Shown: piece after piece, positions 38,704-48,616 of the stretch
Layout of the letters: every line of letters begins with the position of its first letter
How positions within the stretch are numbered: position 1 is the stretch's first letter
DNA from: an uncultured Alteromonadaceae bacterium
GTDB taxonomy: Bacteria > Pseudomonadota > Gammaproteobacteria > Enterobacterales > Alteromonadaceae
NCBI GenBank assembly: GCA_913056495.1
Contig: CAJXMO010000007.1
Location: 147,547 to 211,546, forward strand
DNA length: 64,000 bases
Direction of reading: 5' to 3'
Made by a program: the position numbers and the translations under genes
Notes under the pieces: generated by a model
Told to the model about the DNA's origin: nothing
Seen by the model: only the letters and a program-made list of their open reading frames with translations
Databases searched by the model: none

Positions 38704-39383
38704 GATTTCCCTGTATAGCGATTCGCCAGTGATTTAAGGCATTCAGCGCAAGACGCATCATGTTTAATAAATGGAGACAAAATATTTGCCAGCTCGTCCA
38801 CTCTGGCTTGTGATAGGGTTTTAGTTCGCTCAGCAAACCGGATAACCGCAATTTGCTCCTGAGTTTTTAAGCTAAACGGAGGTAAATAATTTAAGTCCGA
38901 CTGAGGCACATAATAAACTTTGGTTTTATGCTGGTAGACCACCATAGTGCCAGCTACCCAGTCGCCGATTCGCTGAAAACGCCGGGTCATTAAGATACTG
39001 ATTAGTCCGGCTAAATAACCAAATGGTAAAAAATCAATGACCCGGAATAAATTACGGGTCATAGCACCGGGCAAAGTGAGTGGCAAACCATTGCTATAAA
39101 CCACTTTCAAACCGAGCATTTTTTTACCGGGTGTCGTTCCGGTAAAGTATTCAAATAAAATCGGGTAAAACCACTCAATCACAAAAATCGAGATCAGCAT
39201 CAATCCATAGCCAAAATCGCCCAACAGGCCAAATATCATGCTAACTGCGATGAAGGCCCCCAAACGCAATAAAGAATCAAAACCAAAAGCCAAAGTACGG
39301 GCGGCAAAACCTGCTGGCTGCAGGGCAATACTAATGCCTTCAGCCGTTTCAACCTGAACTTGTTCGTTAATTTGTGGCTGCAT
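38700..39383 (-). CDS. RDD-family membrane protein
   Basis: A 227-residue protein with RDD features: AARTLAFGFDSLLRLGAFIAV (the R-x-x-x-FD region), FEYFTGTTPGKKMLGLKVV and MTRRFQRIGDWVAGTMVVY. Three or so membrane helices are visible. It is the first gene of the six-gene MoxR operon. Its role in the system is not known; RDD proteins have been linked to ion transport. Confidence 0.9.
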   Translation of the reverse strand: MQPQINEQVQVETAEGISIALQPAGFAARTLAFGFDSLLRLGAFIAVSMIFGLLGDFGYGLMLISIFVIEWFYPILFEYFTGTTPGKKMLGLKVVYSNGLPLTLPGAMTRNLFRVIDFLPFGYLAGLISILMTRRFQRIGDWVAGTMVVYQHKTKVYYVPQSDLNYLPPFSLKTQEQIAVIRFAERTKTLSQARVDELANILSPFIKHDASCAECLKSLANRYTGKS

Positions 39384-39655
39384 CTCAGAACCAGAGCCTG
39401 AGGGCTAAGCTATAAAAGCCGTAAAAAGATGAGAAGCGCATGTTTTATCCGATATTATTATGAATTCCTTTTACCTGATTATGCCACATTTTTTTTACAT
39501 TTAAAGAGGCACATGATACATCCATCGAACTCTCTCATTCGAGCCTAAAAATCCGGCACTGTTTTTATGCCCTGCTATAATCAATACAAGATTAAACTCA
39601 AGCATGACTCTTATTCAGTATCAATCGAGTTTTATCTCAACTGTGGAGGCGAAAA

Positions 39656-40099
39656 ATGTTTAAACATATACTGGTCGCAACGGACGGGAGTGACATTTCA
39701 CAAAAATGTGTCGAAAAAGCGGTAAGTTTTGCCAAAGAAACATCTGCTAAACTGAGCATATTCTATGCAAAGCCTGCCGATCCCTCACCTTATATCGGGT
39801 TAGGTTCTTTTACTGATGCCAGAACCATTCAGGCCATCAAAGAGCAATACGATAATTTAACGACTGAAACCTTAGAAAAGGCGCAAGCAATCGCAAATGC
39901 AGTCGGGTTAGAATGCACTACCCACTCAGAATTAACTGATTCGCCGTATGAAGGCATTATAAAATGCGCTGAACAGCAAGGTTGCGATGTTATTTTCATG
40001 GCATCGCACGGTCGAAGTGGTGTTTCTAGCCTATTATTAGGCAGCGAAACGCAAAAAGTACTCAGCCACAGTAAATTACCTGTATTAGTGTATCGATAA
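39656..40099 (+). CDS. Universal stress protein (UspA family)
   Basis: A 147-residue single-domain Usp with MFKHILVATDGSDISQKCVEKA at the N-terminus and the ATP-binding-type motif ASHGRSGVSSLLLGSETQKVL near the C-terminus, G-2x-G-9x-G(S/T) being the ATP-binding signature. A strong ribosome-binding site (GGAGG) precedes it. It is monocistronic, between the MoxR operon and a chemoreceptor gene. Confidence 0.95.
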   Translation: MFKHILVATDGSDISQKCVEKAVSFAKETSAKLSIFYAKPADPSPYIGLGSFTDARTIQAIKEQYDNLTTETLEKAQAIANAVGLECTTHSELTDSPYEGIIKCAEQQGCDVIFMASHGRSGVSSLLLGSETQKVLSHSKLPVLVYR

Positions 40100-40176
40100 A
40101 AAAGCAACACCTGTACACAACTGAAAGTAAGCTCGTATGATTCAGTGAGCAGCTAACCCGCGCAGAAAATGAGAGG

Positions 40177-42195
40177 TTATTCTGTTTTAAATTTAGCAAC
40201 AACCTCTCTTAATTCCTTAGTTGCGTTATTAATTTCTTTTGACTGCTCCAATGTGTCATCAGCTGTGGTCAAATTTTGTGTGGAAATATTTGCTATCTGC
40301 TCTACCAGGTCCCCGACTTCGCCAATTGCCGCACGTTGGTGCCTGATATAATCCATAGCTTGTGCAAATTCAGCCTGCACCAGGATGACTTCATCATTGA
40401 TATGTTGCATCAGACTATCTAGTGACTCTATGCTACCCGAAACCTGCTTGCTCTCGGTTATCCCGGATTGCATGGATGTAAAAGTCACTTCAATTTCTTT
40501 TTGAATTTCACTAATAATAGTTTGTATCTGAACGGTTGAATCCTGAGTTCGGGCGGCGAGCTGCCTGACCTCATCTGCAACGACTGCAAATCCGCGTCCC
40601 TGTTCACCGGCTCGGGCTGATTCAATGGCCGCATTTAAGGCCAAAAGGTTTGTTTGCTCGGCAATTTTTTCTATAGATTCAACTATTTTATCAATTTCGC
40701 TGGAACGCTGTTTAAGATGATAAATGCCTTCGCCGGACAACTGAGCCTGTTGGTTTAGGGTTTCAACTTGCTTTTTAGTCTGTTGGCTCTGTGACCGACC
40801 CTTTTCAATATGCGAACTGGTATCTGCCATATGCTTTGAAAAACTATCTAACTTATCTGAAATATCATTCGTTTGCTGCTCTACACTTTGGACATGTTGT
40901 TTACTCTGGCTCACCAGTTCAACTGACTCTTCAAGTTGCTGAGCCAGGCTCAGCGCATCAAAATTAGCGGACTGAGCCGCCTGATTCAACTTAGCAGAAG
41001 CATCATGAATCAGTTCAACCAGATTTTTTAAATTAACAGCCATTTTATTGATATCTTGCGATAACATGCCAATTTCGTCAGTTCTGAATACAGCTAAAGT
41101 CCGGGTTAAATCACCATTGGCAATGGCTGAAACGACCCGGCCCATGCTGCGCAAAGGTGAAACGATTGCTTTTCGGGTCAGCCAGAAAGTAACAGCGCCA
41201 ATTGCCAGACTGACAATTAGCGTTACTATGCCTGTCATATATGCATCATCCGCCATTGCGCCAGCCTCATCTTGCAGCGTTTTCATCGATAGCTCAGCAT
41301 CGCTTTTTATTTGTTCAGCCTGAGCCAAGGCATTATTCACATGCAACTCACCAGCCTGATAAGCTGTTTTGATTTTTTGACTCGCCTCAATTAATTGTCT
41401 GCGTACATCAATCAGACCCGCTTTAGCTGACAATAACTGAAAAGCACGTGTTTGTTGCAGCTTTATCGCACTAATGCTTTCCTGATGTTGCTGGGCATCA
41501 AGATTCTGAAACAGGTAATTCAACTTAATAGCAAAGTCATTAACTGCAAAATCAACTGACTCTTCTACTCTTTGCAAAACAGGCGCCTGCTGAGCGTTAT
41601 AAACTTCTTTAGCTAAACCAATAATGCTGTATAAACTGGTATCAAGCTGATTAACCATACCTTCAATTCTTTCTGAATCTGCGCCATTATCAGCATAAGC
41701 TATATCCAGCAGCAAAGCGCCAAGCTCATCTGCCTGATTTTCAAATTCGGCGAGTCTGGTCTCTATTTCAACACTGTATTTCAGGGTTTGGCCGACACTC
41801 TTAAAGATAGCGGCAGAACTGCGGGCAAAAGCCGAGGCTGACTGACTGAGTTCAGAAGTAAGCTGGCTATGTTGAGATGAATTCTGAGTTTGACTAAATT
41901 GCGCCAGCTGAATTTTAAATTCCTTTTCCAGCTCAGTATAATCATTTTCGAGTGCTTTTAACTGACTGCTTGTAGTCAACGCGAGCGCTGCTGAACTGAT
42001 TTTGATTTTCTTTAACAGTAAGACCTGCAAAATCGCGGCATCCAGCTGCAAATTGATGGCTTTAGTTTGCTGAGTGACAGCCAAAGACTCAACTTTACTC
42101 AATTTAGCAAGCGAAAAGCCGCCCAAAACGATCAACAAAATAAGATAAATTGAAGTACTCGCTAATAAGTTTTGTTTTAAGCTTAAATTCAACAA
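40177..42195 (-). CDS. Methyl-accepting chemotaxis protein with helical sensor
   Basis: A 672-residue chemoreceptor. One N-terminal helix (about 10-30) is followed by a roughly 280-residue periplasmic region predicted to be mostly helical, then a second helix (about 313-335), HAMP ([19 protein letters not shown]) and the signalling domain with [20 protein letters not shown]. The start is TTG at 42195 with AGGT 7 nt upstream; no ATG is available nearby in frame without losing the first membrane helix. Ligand unknown. Confidence 0.92.
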   Translation of the reverse strand: MLNLSLKQNLLASTSIYLILLIVLGGFSLAKLSKVESLAVTQQTKAINLQLDAAILQVLLLKKIKISSAALALTTSSQLKALENDYTELEKEFKIQLAQFSQTQNSSQHSQLTSELSQSASAFARSSAAIFKSVGQTLKYSVEIETRLAEFENQADELGALLLDIAYADNGADSERIEGMVNQLDTSLYSIIGLAKEVYNAQQAPVLQRVEESVDFAVNDFAIKLNYLFQNLDAQQHQESISAIKLQQTRAFQLLSAKAGLIDVRRQLIEASQKIKTAYQAGELHVNNALAQAEQIKSDAELSMKTLQDEAGAMADDAYMTGIVTLIVSLAIGAVTFWLTRKAIVSPLRSMGRVVSAIANGDLTRTLAVFRTDEIGMLSQDINKMAVNLKNLVELIHDASAKLNQAAQSANFDALSLAQQLEESVELVSQSKQHVQSVEQQTNDISDKLDSFSKHMADTSSHIEKGRSQSQQTKKQVETLNQQAQLSGEGIYHLKQRSSEIDKIVESIEKIAEQTNLLALNAAIESARAGEQGRGFAVVADEVRQLAARTQDSTVQIQTIISEIQKEIEVTFTSMQSGITESKQVSGSIESLDSLMQHINDEVILVQAEFAQAMDYIRHQRAAIGEVGDLVEQIANISTQNLTTADDTLEQSKEINNATKELREVVAKFKTE

Positions 42196-42297
42196 TAAAA
42201 TGACCTAATCTAATAACGCACTCTTTATCAGACTAGGCGTTTTTTTTGAATTATCAAATGCCAGCGCCATGACTGTTGGCTGGAAATTAGTTGTTTT

Positions 42298-42371
42298 TTT
42301 TCGCCGTAAACGGCGACCTACAATGAATCGTAGCAGCGGGTTTATCCCGCGCCTGCAGAGTGTTGTTTTTT
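42298..42371. repeat. REP-like composite hairpin repeat, copy 1
   Basis: Contains two palindromes, CGCCGT-AA-ACGGCG and GCGGG-TTTAT-CCCGC, joined by ACCTACAATGAATCGTAGCA. Nearly identical to copy 2 about 195 bp away. It lies in a 476-bp gap downstream of the SDR gene. Confidence 0.8.
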
Positions 42372-42456
42372 GCCGGTTCCCACGCTCTGCGTGGTAACCA
42401 GCAACTTTACCAGAATGAAAGTAGTTAACTGTCGACTTTGAGCGAATTTTGGATAT

Positions 42457-42486
42457 TTGTAGGTTCGGCTTTAGCCGAAAAATATC
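42457..42486. repeat. Related hairpin unit between the two repeat copies
   Basis: TTCGGCTTTAGCCGAA (42463-42478) is flanked by TTGTAGGT-like and AAAAATA sequences, the same frame that surrounds the CGCCG hairpin of the neighbouring copies read on the other strand. A further palindrome, CCACGCTCTGCGTGG, lies at about 42379-42394. Confidence 0.65.
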
Positions 42487-42492
42487 GTTTAT

Positions 42493-42564
42493 TTTCGCCG
42501 TAAACGGCGACCTACAATAAATCGTAGCAGCGGATTTATCCCGCCTCTGGTGAGTGTTGTTTTT
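42493..42564. repeat. REP-like composite hairpin repeat, copy 2
   Basis: Repeats the order and spacing of copy 1, with the second hairpin weakened by one change (GCGGA-TTTAT-CCCGC). Confidence 0.8.
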
Positions 42565-42671
42565 CTGCCTGGTAACCTGAAGGGATTCGCCTAGACTCAT
42601 TCCAACCTACCAAATATGGAAAACTTGAGTCAAGTAAACGTCCGCTCTTTACTCAAAACAGTGCCAGAAGC

Positions 42672-43427
42672 CTAAACACTCACATTAGGTAACTTTGCCA
42701 TACGCCCACCATCTACCGTAAATTCCTGGCCGGTGACCCATTGCGCCTCATCTGAGGCCAGCCAGCTGACCATGTTAGCAACATCTGTGGGCGTACCCAG
42801 TCGTCTCATTGGGTGCAATGCCCGCATCGCTTTATCAAACGCTGCTTTTTCCGCTTCATCCTGGTAGTAACCCTGATTAAGCGCAGTTTCAATCCAGCCC
42901 GGACAAACCGAATTACAGCGAATACCATATTGGCCTACATCAATCGCAAAGGCGCGGGTTAATCCATGTACACCGGATTTTGAGGCGGCATAAGGCGCAT
43001 GTTCTGGGTTACAGGCTAATCCTTCAATGGAGCCGACATTGATGATTGAACCTGTTTGACGATTTTTCATTAATTTAGCAGCCTGTTTAGCGCAAATAAA
43101 CACACCTCGTAAGTTCACTGCCATCATTTGGTCCCAGTCCGCCGTGCTGGTTCCTAAAAAAGGCTTTTGAAACATCATGCCTGCCGCATTGACCAAAATA
43201 TCTAACTGCCCGTACTGGTTTTCGACCGTTTTAAAAAAGGCCTCTACACTGGCTTCATCGGCTACATCCAAATAATGATAGGCCATAGTATCACTGAGCT
43301 CTGCCTGAGGTGGCTTTCTGGCGCCTATAATAACCTGCGCGCCCTCATTATTGAGTTTTTCGACAATTCCCCAACCAATTCCCTGAGATCCCCCGGTAAC
43401 TACCGCAACCTGATGTTGATGACGCAT
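42672..43427 (-). CDS. Short-chain dehydrogenase/reductase
   Basis: A 251-residue classical SDR. Seen are the coenzyme motif TGGSQGIG, the NAAG motif (LVNAAGMM), the catalytic Ser in NVGSIEG, Tyr and Lys in YAASKSG, and the C-terminal VTGQEFTVDGG. The sequence GARKPP after the second strand suggests NADP preference (Arg), which is not certain. Substrate is unknown; sugar or polyol dehydrogenases have this form, and the rhamnose locus lies 6 kb away. It stands alone. Confidence 0.92.
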   Translation of the reverse strand: MRHQHQVAVVTGGSQGIGWGIVEKLNNEGAQVIIGARKPPQAELSDTMAYHYLDVADEASVEAFFKTVENQYGQLDILVNAAGMMFQKPFLGTSTADWDQMMAVNLRGVFICAKQAAKLMKNRQTGSIINVGSIEGLACNPEHAPYAASKSGVHGLTRAFAIDVGQYGIRCNSVCPGWIETALNQGYYQDEAEKAAFDKAMRALHPMRRLGTPTDVANMVSWLASDEAQWVTGQEFTVDGGRMAKLPNVSV

Positions 43428-43939
43428 TTTTTTCTCCCGCTAATAATACTCACTGCCAAGCTAACATAGAATCGGGGGATGGTTAATAGGGTTGTAAGCT
43501 TTTGAAAACATGACCGCTGGATTTTGAACCAGGTGTCCGTTAGTATTGAACAACATAAGAACCGATTAGGAATCTTTATAAAATATGCCAACGCAAATGA
43601 TATTGCTTCGGAGCCTTTATACTCTAGTAGCCAAATAACTTGACCACTACAGTCACAATTTGAAACTTTAGTATCACAGTCTCAGACTTTAATGTCTGCC
43701 GACAAATTAATTCGAATAAATTCTGTTGTTACTCTAGATCAGCGTTTACGCAATTAGACTTGGATATTCAGCGGCGCTCGACATTTTGCGCCTGCAATGT
43801 TCTCCCACCGACATCCATGCCGGCGAACACTACCTGCAAGGTACGCTCAAGCATTCAAAACTTTATGAAAACGGCTCTAGTCTATATAGTGGCTAGCGAT
43901 AAGACGCGAGATAAACTCGCTGCTACGTTAAAAAATAGA
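43428..43939. other. Intergenic region with a third hairpin-repeat fragment
   Basis: 512 bp without a convincing gene. A hairpin CAGAC-TTTAAT-GTCTG lies near 43684-43699. At 43906-43927, GCGAG-ATAAA-CTCGC followed by TGCTACG is a relative of the repeats at 42298-42564 read on the other strand. Confidence 0.55.
43906..43927. repeat. Partial hairpin repeat with compensatory stem change
   Basis: The reverse strand of repeat copy 1 reads GCGGG-ATAAA-CCCGC-TGCTACG. Here it is GCGAG-ATAAA-CTCGC-TGCTACG, so both sides of the fourth stem pair changed together and pairing is kept. Confidence 0.6.
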
Positions 43940-45418
43940 TTAAATCTTTAGCGCAAGATCTATTGGATAACCTCTGTCTTTCGCGATGTCACAAGCCAGC
44001 GAGACAACTGAATCCAGTTCTATATTTCGGGTCACCGGAAAATAATGAGTAGTCGCATTGGATATCAGTTCACTTTTTATTATCAAGCCTGTTTCAATTA
44101 AATTGTCTAAAATGGCGTCACTGGCAGACAAAGCAGATGGCGCTTTGACGATTTCGGTACGCGCATAAAAATCACCGTAAAATGACACGTCACTGGTTCT
44201 GAGTTTTGGATCATCACCTGGAATTTGCTGCGCGCCAAATAAAGGATTAGCCGCTGGAACGGCACTTAAAAAGCGGTCAATAAACCGGGCAACATGCTCA
44301 ATTGCGCCCTGTGTCCTTTCTGTTACAACTGACTCTGGCCAACCTTGATCAATTTTTTCAAGGTAAGGTTTCGGTAAATTCGGCTGAGCGGTTTCTGCAG
44401 AACTGCTAACGAGTCCATCTTTGAATAAAGTGATTTCAGGTGTCATACCATGCAATTGAAAATACCCATTAGGGTATGGTGTTAATTGCGCCATACCATT
44501 TGGTGTGCCACGCTCACCATGAAACAAGACTTCCGGCCAATGACCTGCGCATTGAGCCCAATGCGCTACATAAGCAGCTTTAAATTCAACCAGCCTTTGT
44601 CGTGGGGCTTTGAGCATATCGTCAATCTGACCGGTTCTAAATCCACAGGCGTTAATTAAATAGTCGAAGTTCAGAGTTTCTTGCTGTTGAGATGTTTGAT
44701 GATCAACTCTAATTTGCCAGTGCTTATTTGAGTCTGACTGACGAACATCTGTCACTCGAGCATTAAGTTTAACCTTGCAGTTTTTGATTTGACTGGCCGC
44801 CAAACTGGCCGTTGCAGAAAAACGAAAACCGCTTAAGCCATATTCCTGCACCAGAATAAGCGGATACTTAACCGAATCCAGATCCAGGTTTTTGGCCACA
44901 GGAATCAGCCAGTCAGACAATTGAGTCACTGACTCAGGTAAATCTTGTTGCGCCAGCTCTTCTACCTCTTCACGCTCAAATAAGCAATAATAGTCCCCGG
45001 GTTCCCCCAGAAGCTTTTTATCAGGAAACTGCTTAACCAACTCAGCATACTGAGTTTGAAGCTTTTTTAATCTTGGAATAATACTGTCCGGTTGACCCGG
45101 GTCTGTATTTGGCACAGCAATGACAGTCGGTCTGACGTTAACGGCCTGAGGAAATACACTTATCATATCGATTGACTGCTGCAATAAGGTCAAGCATTGC
45201 TCATCTGTAATTTCTCGATAAAAGCTGCCACCGGCATGCAAATGACAAATAGGCGGCCCATTGACCAGGCTTGGACCTTTTTCCAATAATGTCACGTTAA
45301 CACCCAGCTCAGCTAACCTGAGTGCAATGGTCGCACCGGCAACGCCGCCGCCAATAATGCCAACTTTAGCTTCTGGTGTATTTGCCTCAAAGGGCGTGTG
45401 GGTTTTGGGTAAATTCAA
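43940..45418 (-). CDS. FAD-dependent oxidoreductase
   Basis: A 492-residue flavoprotein with an N-terminal dinucleotide site (VGIIGGGVAGATIALRLAELG, then VTLLEKG) and a second FAD-contact region (FDYLINACGFRTGQIDD). The fold resembles DadA or glycine-oxidase-type amine oxidoreductases and related malate:quinone types, but I cannot name the substrate. No signal peptide. It is flanked by the 512-bp gap and a solute-binding protein gene; no operon partner is evident. Confidence 0.82.
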   Translation of the reverse strand: MNLPKTHTPFEANTPEAKVGIIGGGVAGATIALRLAELGVNVTLLEKGPSLVNGPPICHLHAGGSFYREITDEQCLTLLQQSIDMISVFPQAVNVRPTVIAVPNTDPGQPDSIIPRLKKLQTQYAELVKQFPDKKLLGEPGDYYCLFEREEVEELAQQDLPESVTQLSDWLIPVAKNLDLDSVKYPLILVQEYGLSGFRFSATASLAASQIKNCKVKLNARVTDVRQSDSNKHWQIRVDHQTSQQQETLNFDYLINACGFRTGQIDDMLKAPRQRLVEFKAAYVAHWAQCAGHWPEVLFHGERGTPNGMAQLTPYPNGYFQLHGMTPEITLFKDGLVSSSAETAQPNLPKPYLEKIDQGWPESVVTERTQGAIEHVARFIDRFLSAVPAANPLFGAQQIPGDDPKLRTSDVSFYGDFYARTEIVKAPSALSASDAILDNLIETGLIIKSELISNATTHYFPVTRNIELDSVVSLACDIAKDRGYPIDLALKI

Positions 45419-45626
45419 AAACAGGCCTGTATGGATTAACCAACTAACAAAATTAATATCCGGTTTATTTTACTGTGCTAACTTGAGTGATGCATCTGTA
45501 GAATAAAGGATTTTTTAGAATTTCATGAAAAAAACAGAACACTTTACAATTCTCATACAAAACAAAAACCGAACAACAAATATCTGTTAAAAAGGCAAGT
45601 CGCAGCATCAGGTCCCTCATGCAGAT

Positions 45627-46367
45627 TTATTGTATATATTTATCAATAATCCGGTAATTGATGCCTTCTGCCAAAAGTTGGTCTAAAGCGGCCTGGATAC
45701 GATAAACCAGTTCATTGGATACATTTTTATTTGCAATCATGTAATAGCCGCCTTCGTCAGACAACTGATAGGCATGCTCCAGCTCTGAAAAATCATGTTT
45801 CATGTTCCTGAGTTGAAACGCCAAATCGAGTGGATCACCGGGTATTAAATCAGCACGTCCTTTGAATAATATTTTGAGCAACTGGGTAGAAGTCGATGTC
45901 ATAAAATAATCAGCTTGTTCTGAAAACCCCTGAGTTTTAAAAAATTGCTCTACTGAGCCGCCCAATAAAACACTGGTTTTGTATTTTTGAATATCTTCGA
46001 CCGAGTTGATTTGGATATCTGTACGTGATTTTAATTTGTAAAGATAAACAGTTCTGGGATGAAGTGGCCCAATCCACCTGAACATGTTTTCGCGCTCCGG
46101 TACTCTGGCTACCGTAATCATCATAACATTTGGATCTTGCTTCACTGTATATAAAGCACGTTTGAAAGGGTATACCAGAAACTGGCTTTTAACATTAGCG
46201 CGTTCTAACGCGGCTTTAACCAAATCTGTGCTGATACCAACAATTTTATCATTCTTAACAAAGTTATAGGGGGCCCAGTTTGATACCAGAACAGTTAATT
46301 CCTGAGCTTTAGCTGATCCAAAAAAAGTCATAAAAACCAATATTTTAAATATAATCAGCCGTTTCAT
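45627..46367 (-). CDS. Periplasmic solute-binding protein (family 3)
   Basis: A 246-residue exported protein with a signal peptide (about 1-21) and family 3 features: LVSNWAPYNFVKNDKIVGISTDLVKAAL, MITVARVPERENMFRWIGPL and VLLGGSVEQFFKTQG. No ABC permease or ATPase is nearby, so it is an orphan of the kind common in Alteromonadales and Shewanella, where such proteins may feed sensors or have other roles. Confidence 0.85.
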   Translation of the reverse strand: MKRLIIFKILVFMTFFGSAKAQELTVLVSNWAPYNFVKNDKIVGISTDLVKAALERANVKSQFLVYPFKRALYTVKQDPNVMMITVARVPERENMFRWIGPLHPRTVYLYKLKSRTDIQINSVEDIQKYKTSVLLGGSVEQFFKTQGFSEQADYFMTSTSTQLLKILFKGRADLIPGDPLDLAFQLRNMKHDFSELEHAYQLSDEGGYYMIANKNVSNELVYRIQAALDQLLAEGINYRIIDKYIQ

Positions 46368-46593
46368 AGTTCTCTGTCAGTTAAATCATGCAATGCTCAC
46401 AACCCATTAATTAGTAATAAGCCTATACCTTATATATAGAAGATACAATAATAAATACGCGCAAAGCTAAGGCTCTGGTTCATCAGGGCAGAAAATAATA
46501 TTGGCTGTCATATGCAGACTGCACTGGACAAACTGTTGATCTAGCTTATCGGGTTTAACCAAGGCGAATATTTGAGGGAGTGATGGACGGATG

Positions 46594-46911
46594 TTAGCGG
46601 TTTATAAATGACTTAGCCTTGCGTTTAACTGGCCCTGAGTAAACTTTTAGCGGCAGATACTGAGCTATTATCCCGAGCAAGAATAAACCCGATAATGCTA
46701 TCGAATATACCCAAATGGCCTGCATTTGTTGAAACGACCAATATATGGCTAGCCAAAACGTCAATAAAAAGCCTAAGTGCATCACGCATCGCCAGAGTGC
46801 CCCTAACCCAAATAAAGTCCCACAATCCATACAACGAATATTTATCTCAAAGATCATACTGGCTTTTGCCAGGCGCTTGAGCCCATTTTTTCTGCACTGT
46901 GGACATTGCAT
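46594..46911 (-). CDS. Small zinc-ribbon membrane protein
   Basis: A 105-residue protein with an N-terminal zinc ribbon made of CPQC (3-6) and CMDC (27-30), followed by two membrane helices (about 42-60 and 66-86) and a basic tail. It resembles small membrane proteins of DUF983-like type but no family is certain. It lies 27 bp downstream of tpiA on the same strand and could share its transcript. Confidence 0.65.
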   Translation of the reverse strand: MQCPQCRKNGLKRLAKASMIFEINIRCMDCGTLFGLGALWRCVMHLGFLLTFWLAIYWSFQQMQAIWVYSIALSGLFLLGIIAQYLPLKVYSGPVKRKAKSFINR

Positions 46912-46938
46912 TAAAATGCGTCTTAATTCCAGCTAGCT

Positions 46939-47700
46939 TCAGATAGCGCAGCTTTTACTGGCCAGAACACAAATTTGCGCAAAATGTTCAGGGACTAAAC
47001 TAGCGCCGCCCACGAGTAGGCCACTCACATTTGGCATTTGCAAAAAGTATTCGGCATTATCTTTATTGACACTTCCGCCATATAAAATATTGATGCGAGC
47101 TGCGGTTGGTTTATCAAAAATACCAATAAGCTCCTGATAGATAAACGCGTGTATTTCGGCAACAGTTTCCGGTGAAGCAGCTTTACCCGAACCAATTGCC
47201 CAAATGGGTTCATATGCCACGCATAAGTCCATCCCATTCAGTTCAACCCCCTCCAAAGATTCGTGCAACTGCCTGTAAATAATGTCGTTGGTTAAGCCTA
47301 AATTTCGCTGTTGCTCGTTCTCACCAAGACACAATACCGGCATCAATCCAGCAGCCAGAGCGCGTTTCACTTTGGTTTTGCAAGATGCGTTGTTTTCCAA
47401 AAATACCTGACGGCGCTCTGAATGCCCAATAATGCAAAACTGACAACCGACTTCCTTGAGCATTTGTGCCGAAGTTTCACCGGTGAATGCACCTGATTCA
47501 AATTTACTGACATTCTGACTGCCAATCATAACCTTTGAATTACGCAAAAAATTTGCCATATCACTGATATAGACATAAGGCGGGGCAATACCAATTTGCG
47601 CGCAAAAATCATGCTGTAATACGGAAGCGACCGATGCGCAAATTAAATCAGTACCTCCATTGAGTTTCCAGTTTGCGATAACCATTGGATTTTTATTCAT
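46939..47700 (-). CDS. tpiA: Triosephosphate isomerase
   Basis: A 253-residue TIM-barrel enzyme that interconverts DHAP and glyceraldehyde-3-phosphate. Catalytic residues are K12 (IANWKLNG), H93 (CIIGHSERR) and E164 (VAYEPIWAIGSG); loop 8 phosphate motif is NILYGGSVNKDN. The sequence is rather divergent (for example nine or more Cys), so it may be a second, pathway-specific copy. Rhamnulose-1-phosphate cleavage by the nearby aldolase yields DHAP, the substrate of this enzyme, which fits its place beside the rhamnose genes. Its start overlaps the preceding solute-binding-protein gene by 8 nt. Confidence 0.94.
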   Translation of the reverse strand: MNKNPMVIANWKLNGGTDLICASVASVLQHDFCAQIGIAPPYVYISDMANFLRNSKVMIGSQNVSKFESGAFTGETSAQMLKEVGCQFCIIGHSERRQVFLENNASCKTKVKRALAAGLMPVLCLGENEQQRNLGLTNDIIYRQLHESLEGVELNGMDLCVAYEPIWAIGSGKAASPETVAEIHAFIYQELIGIFDKPTAARINILYGGSVNKDNAEYFLQMPNVSGLLVGGASLVPEHFAQICVLASKSCAI

Positions 47701-48616
47701 GAAGACAATTTCCTATATCAACTGGGCTGTTTTGTGCCATTTTTTTTATCTGCTTTAATACATAAGCTTCATCGTTTTCATACCAGTCGCAACCAATGTT
47801 TGGATTGCTCAAATAAAAAACGTTTGCATCAAATTGCTCGATAAACGCCTGGGTATCCGAAAAATACTGGCTAAAAAGTTCACCAGCCAAACCAGATTGC
47901 TCAAGCTGTTTTAAACCATACTCAAGTCTCACTTGAAGATCTGAATCTTTTGCAACAAAAAAATACATGGGTAAATAAGTAAATACAGCTATATTTTCTG
48001 CGATTCTCAACTCCGGCATTTCAACTTGATAATGAGGTAATTCAGCCTGAACTTCGTAACTGCTGCGCATTAATAAATCAAACCGTCTGGCTTGCAGCAT
48101 TTTAAACAAGGAGTTTAGTTTAGTCCCTAAAACTAAATTAAATCCATTTTTCTGCAATACAGAGTTGGTTGACCAGCCATCTCCCTGACCAACAGGCCAC
48201 TGTTTAAGCTGAGCGAGTGACTGAACTGACTTGAGTTTAGTGATACGATCGGCTCGGGTAAAAAACATACGGTAACTAGCCAGACCTTTTAAAATTGGAA
48301 AACGGATAACTTGAGCCTGCTCCAACCAATCAGTCTCTGCCATAGCGACTGCAACTGAAATAGCCCCTTCATTTAATTCAACAAGTTGCCTTTTAATCAC
48401 GCTGTCACGTGTCTGCTCAATGATATTGACCGGACCGAATTTGTCACTCGATACTGCTAATGCCTGTTTAAGTAATAGATAGCTGTACTGCCTGTGTTTA
48501 GCCTGAACCTGCATATGAGGCAGGATAATGCTTCTGGCTTGTGGCTCTAAAGCTTCGGCATTAGCGTAAAATGTTGCCAACATAGCGAATAACAAAGCGA
48601 CGGCCACTTTTTTCAT
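47693..48616 (-). CDS. Periplasmic solute-binding-like protein
   Basis: A 307-residue exported protein (signal about 1-20). It has a two-lobe binding-protein pattern: YSYLLLKQALAVSS, AISVAVAMAETDWLEQA, SYRMFFTRADRITKLKSVQSL and GDGWSTNSVLQKNGFNLVLG. Related proteins are often annotated as family 3-like solute-binding. No transporter partner is visible. Its 3' end overlaps tpiA by 8 nt, so the two are probably translated from one mRNA. Confidence 0.72.
   Translation of the reverse strand: MKKVAVALLFAMLATFYANAEALEPQARSIILPHMQVQAKHRQYSYLLLKQALAVSSDKFGPVNIIEQTRDSVIKRQLVELNEGAISVAVAMAETDWLEQAQVIRFPILKGLASYRMFFTRADRITKLKSVQSLAQLKQWPVGQGDGWSTNSVLQKNGFNLVLGTKLNSLFKMLQARRFDLLMRSSYEVQAELPHYQVEMPELRIAENIAVFTYLPMYFFVAKDSDLQVRLEYGLKQLEQSGLAGELFSQYFSDTQAFIEQFDANVFYLSNPNIGCDWYENDEAYVLKQIKKMAQNSPVDIGNCLHE

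Noticed and set aside
42205..42600. A 131-codon minus-strand open frame
   Set aside because: It runs through the hairpin repeats, has low-complexity basic content, and no ribosome-binding site; an open frame by chance.
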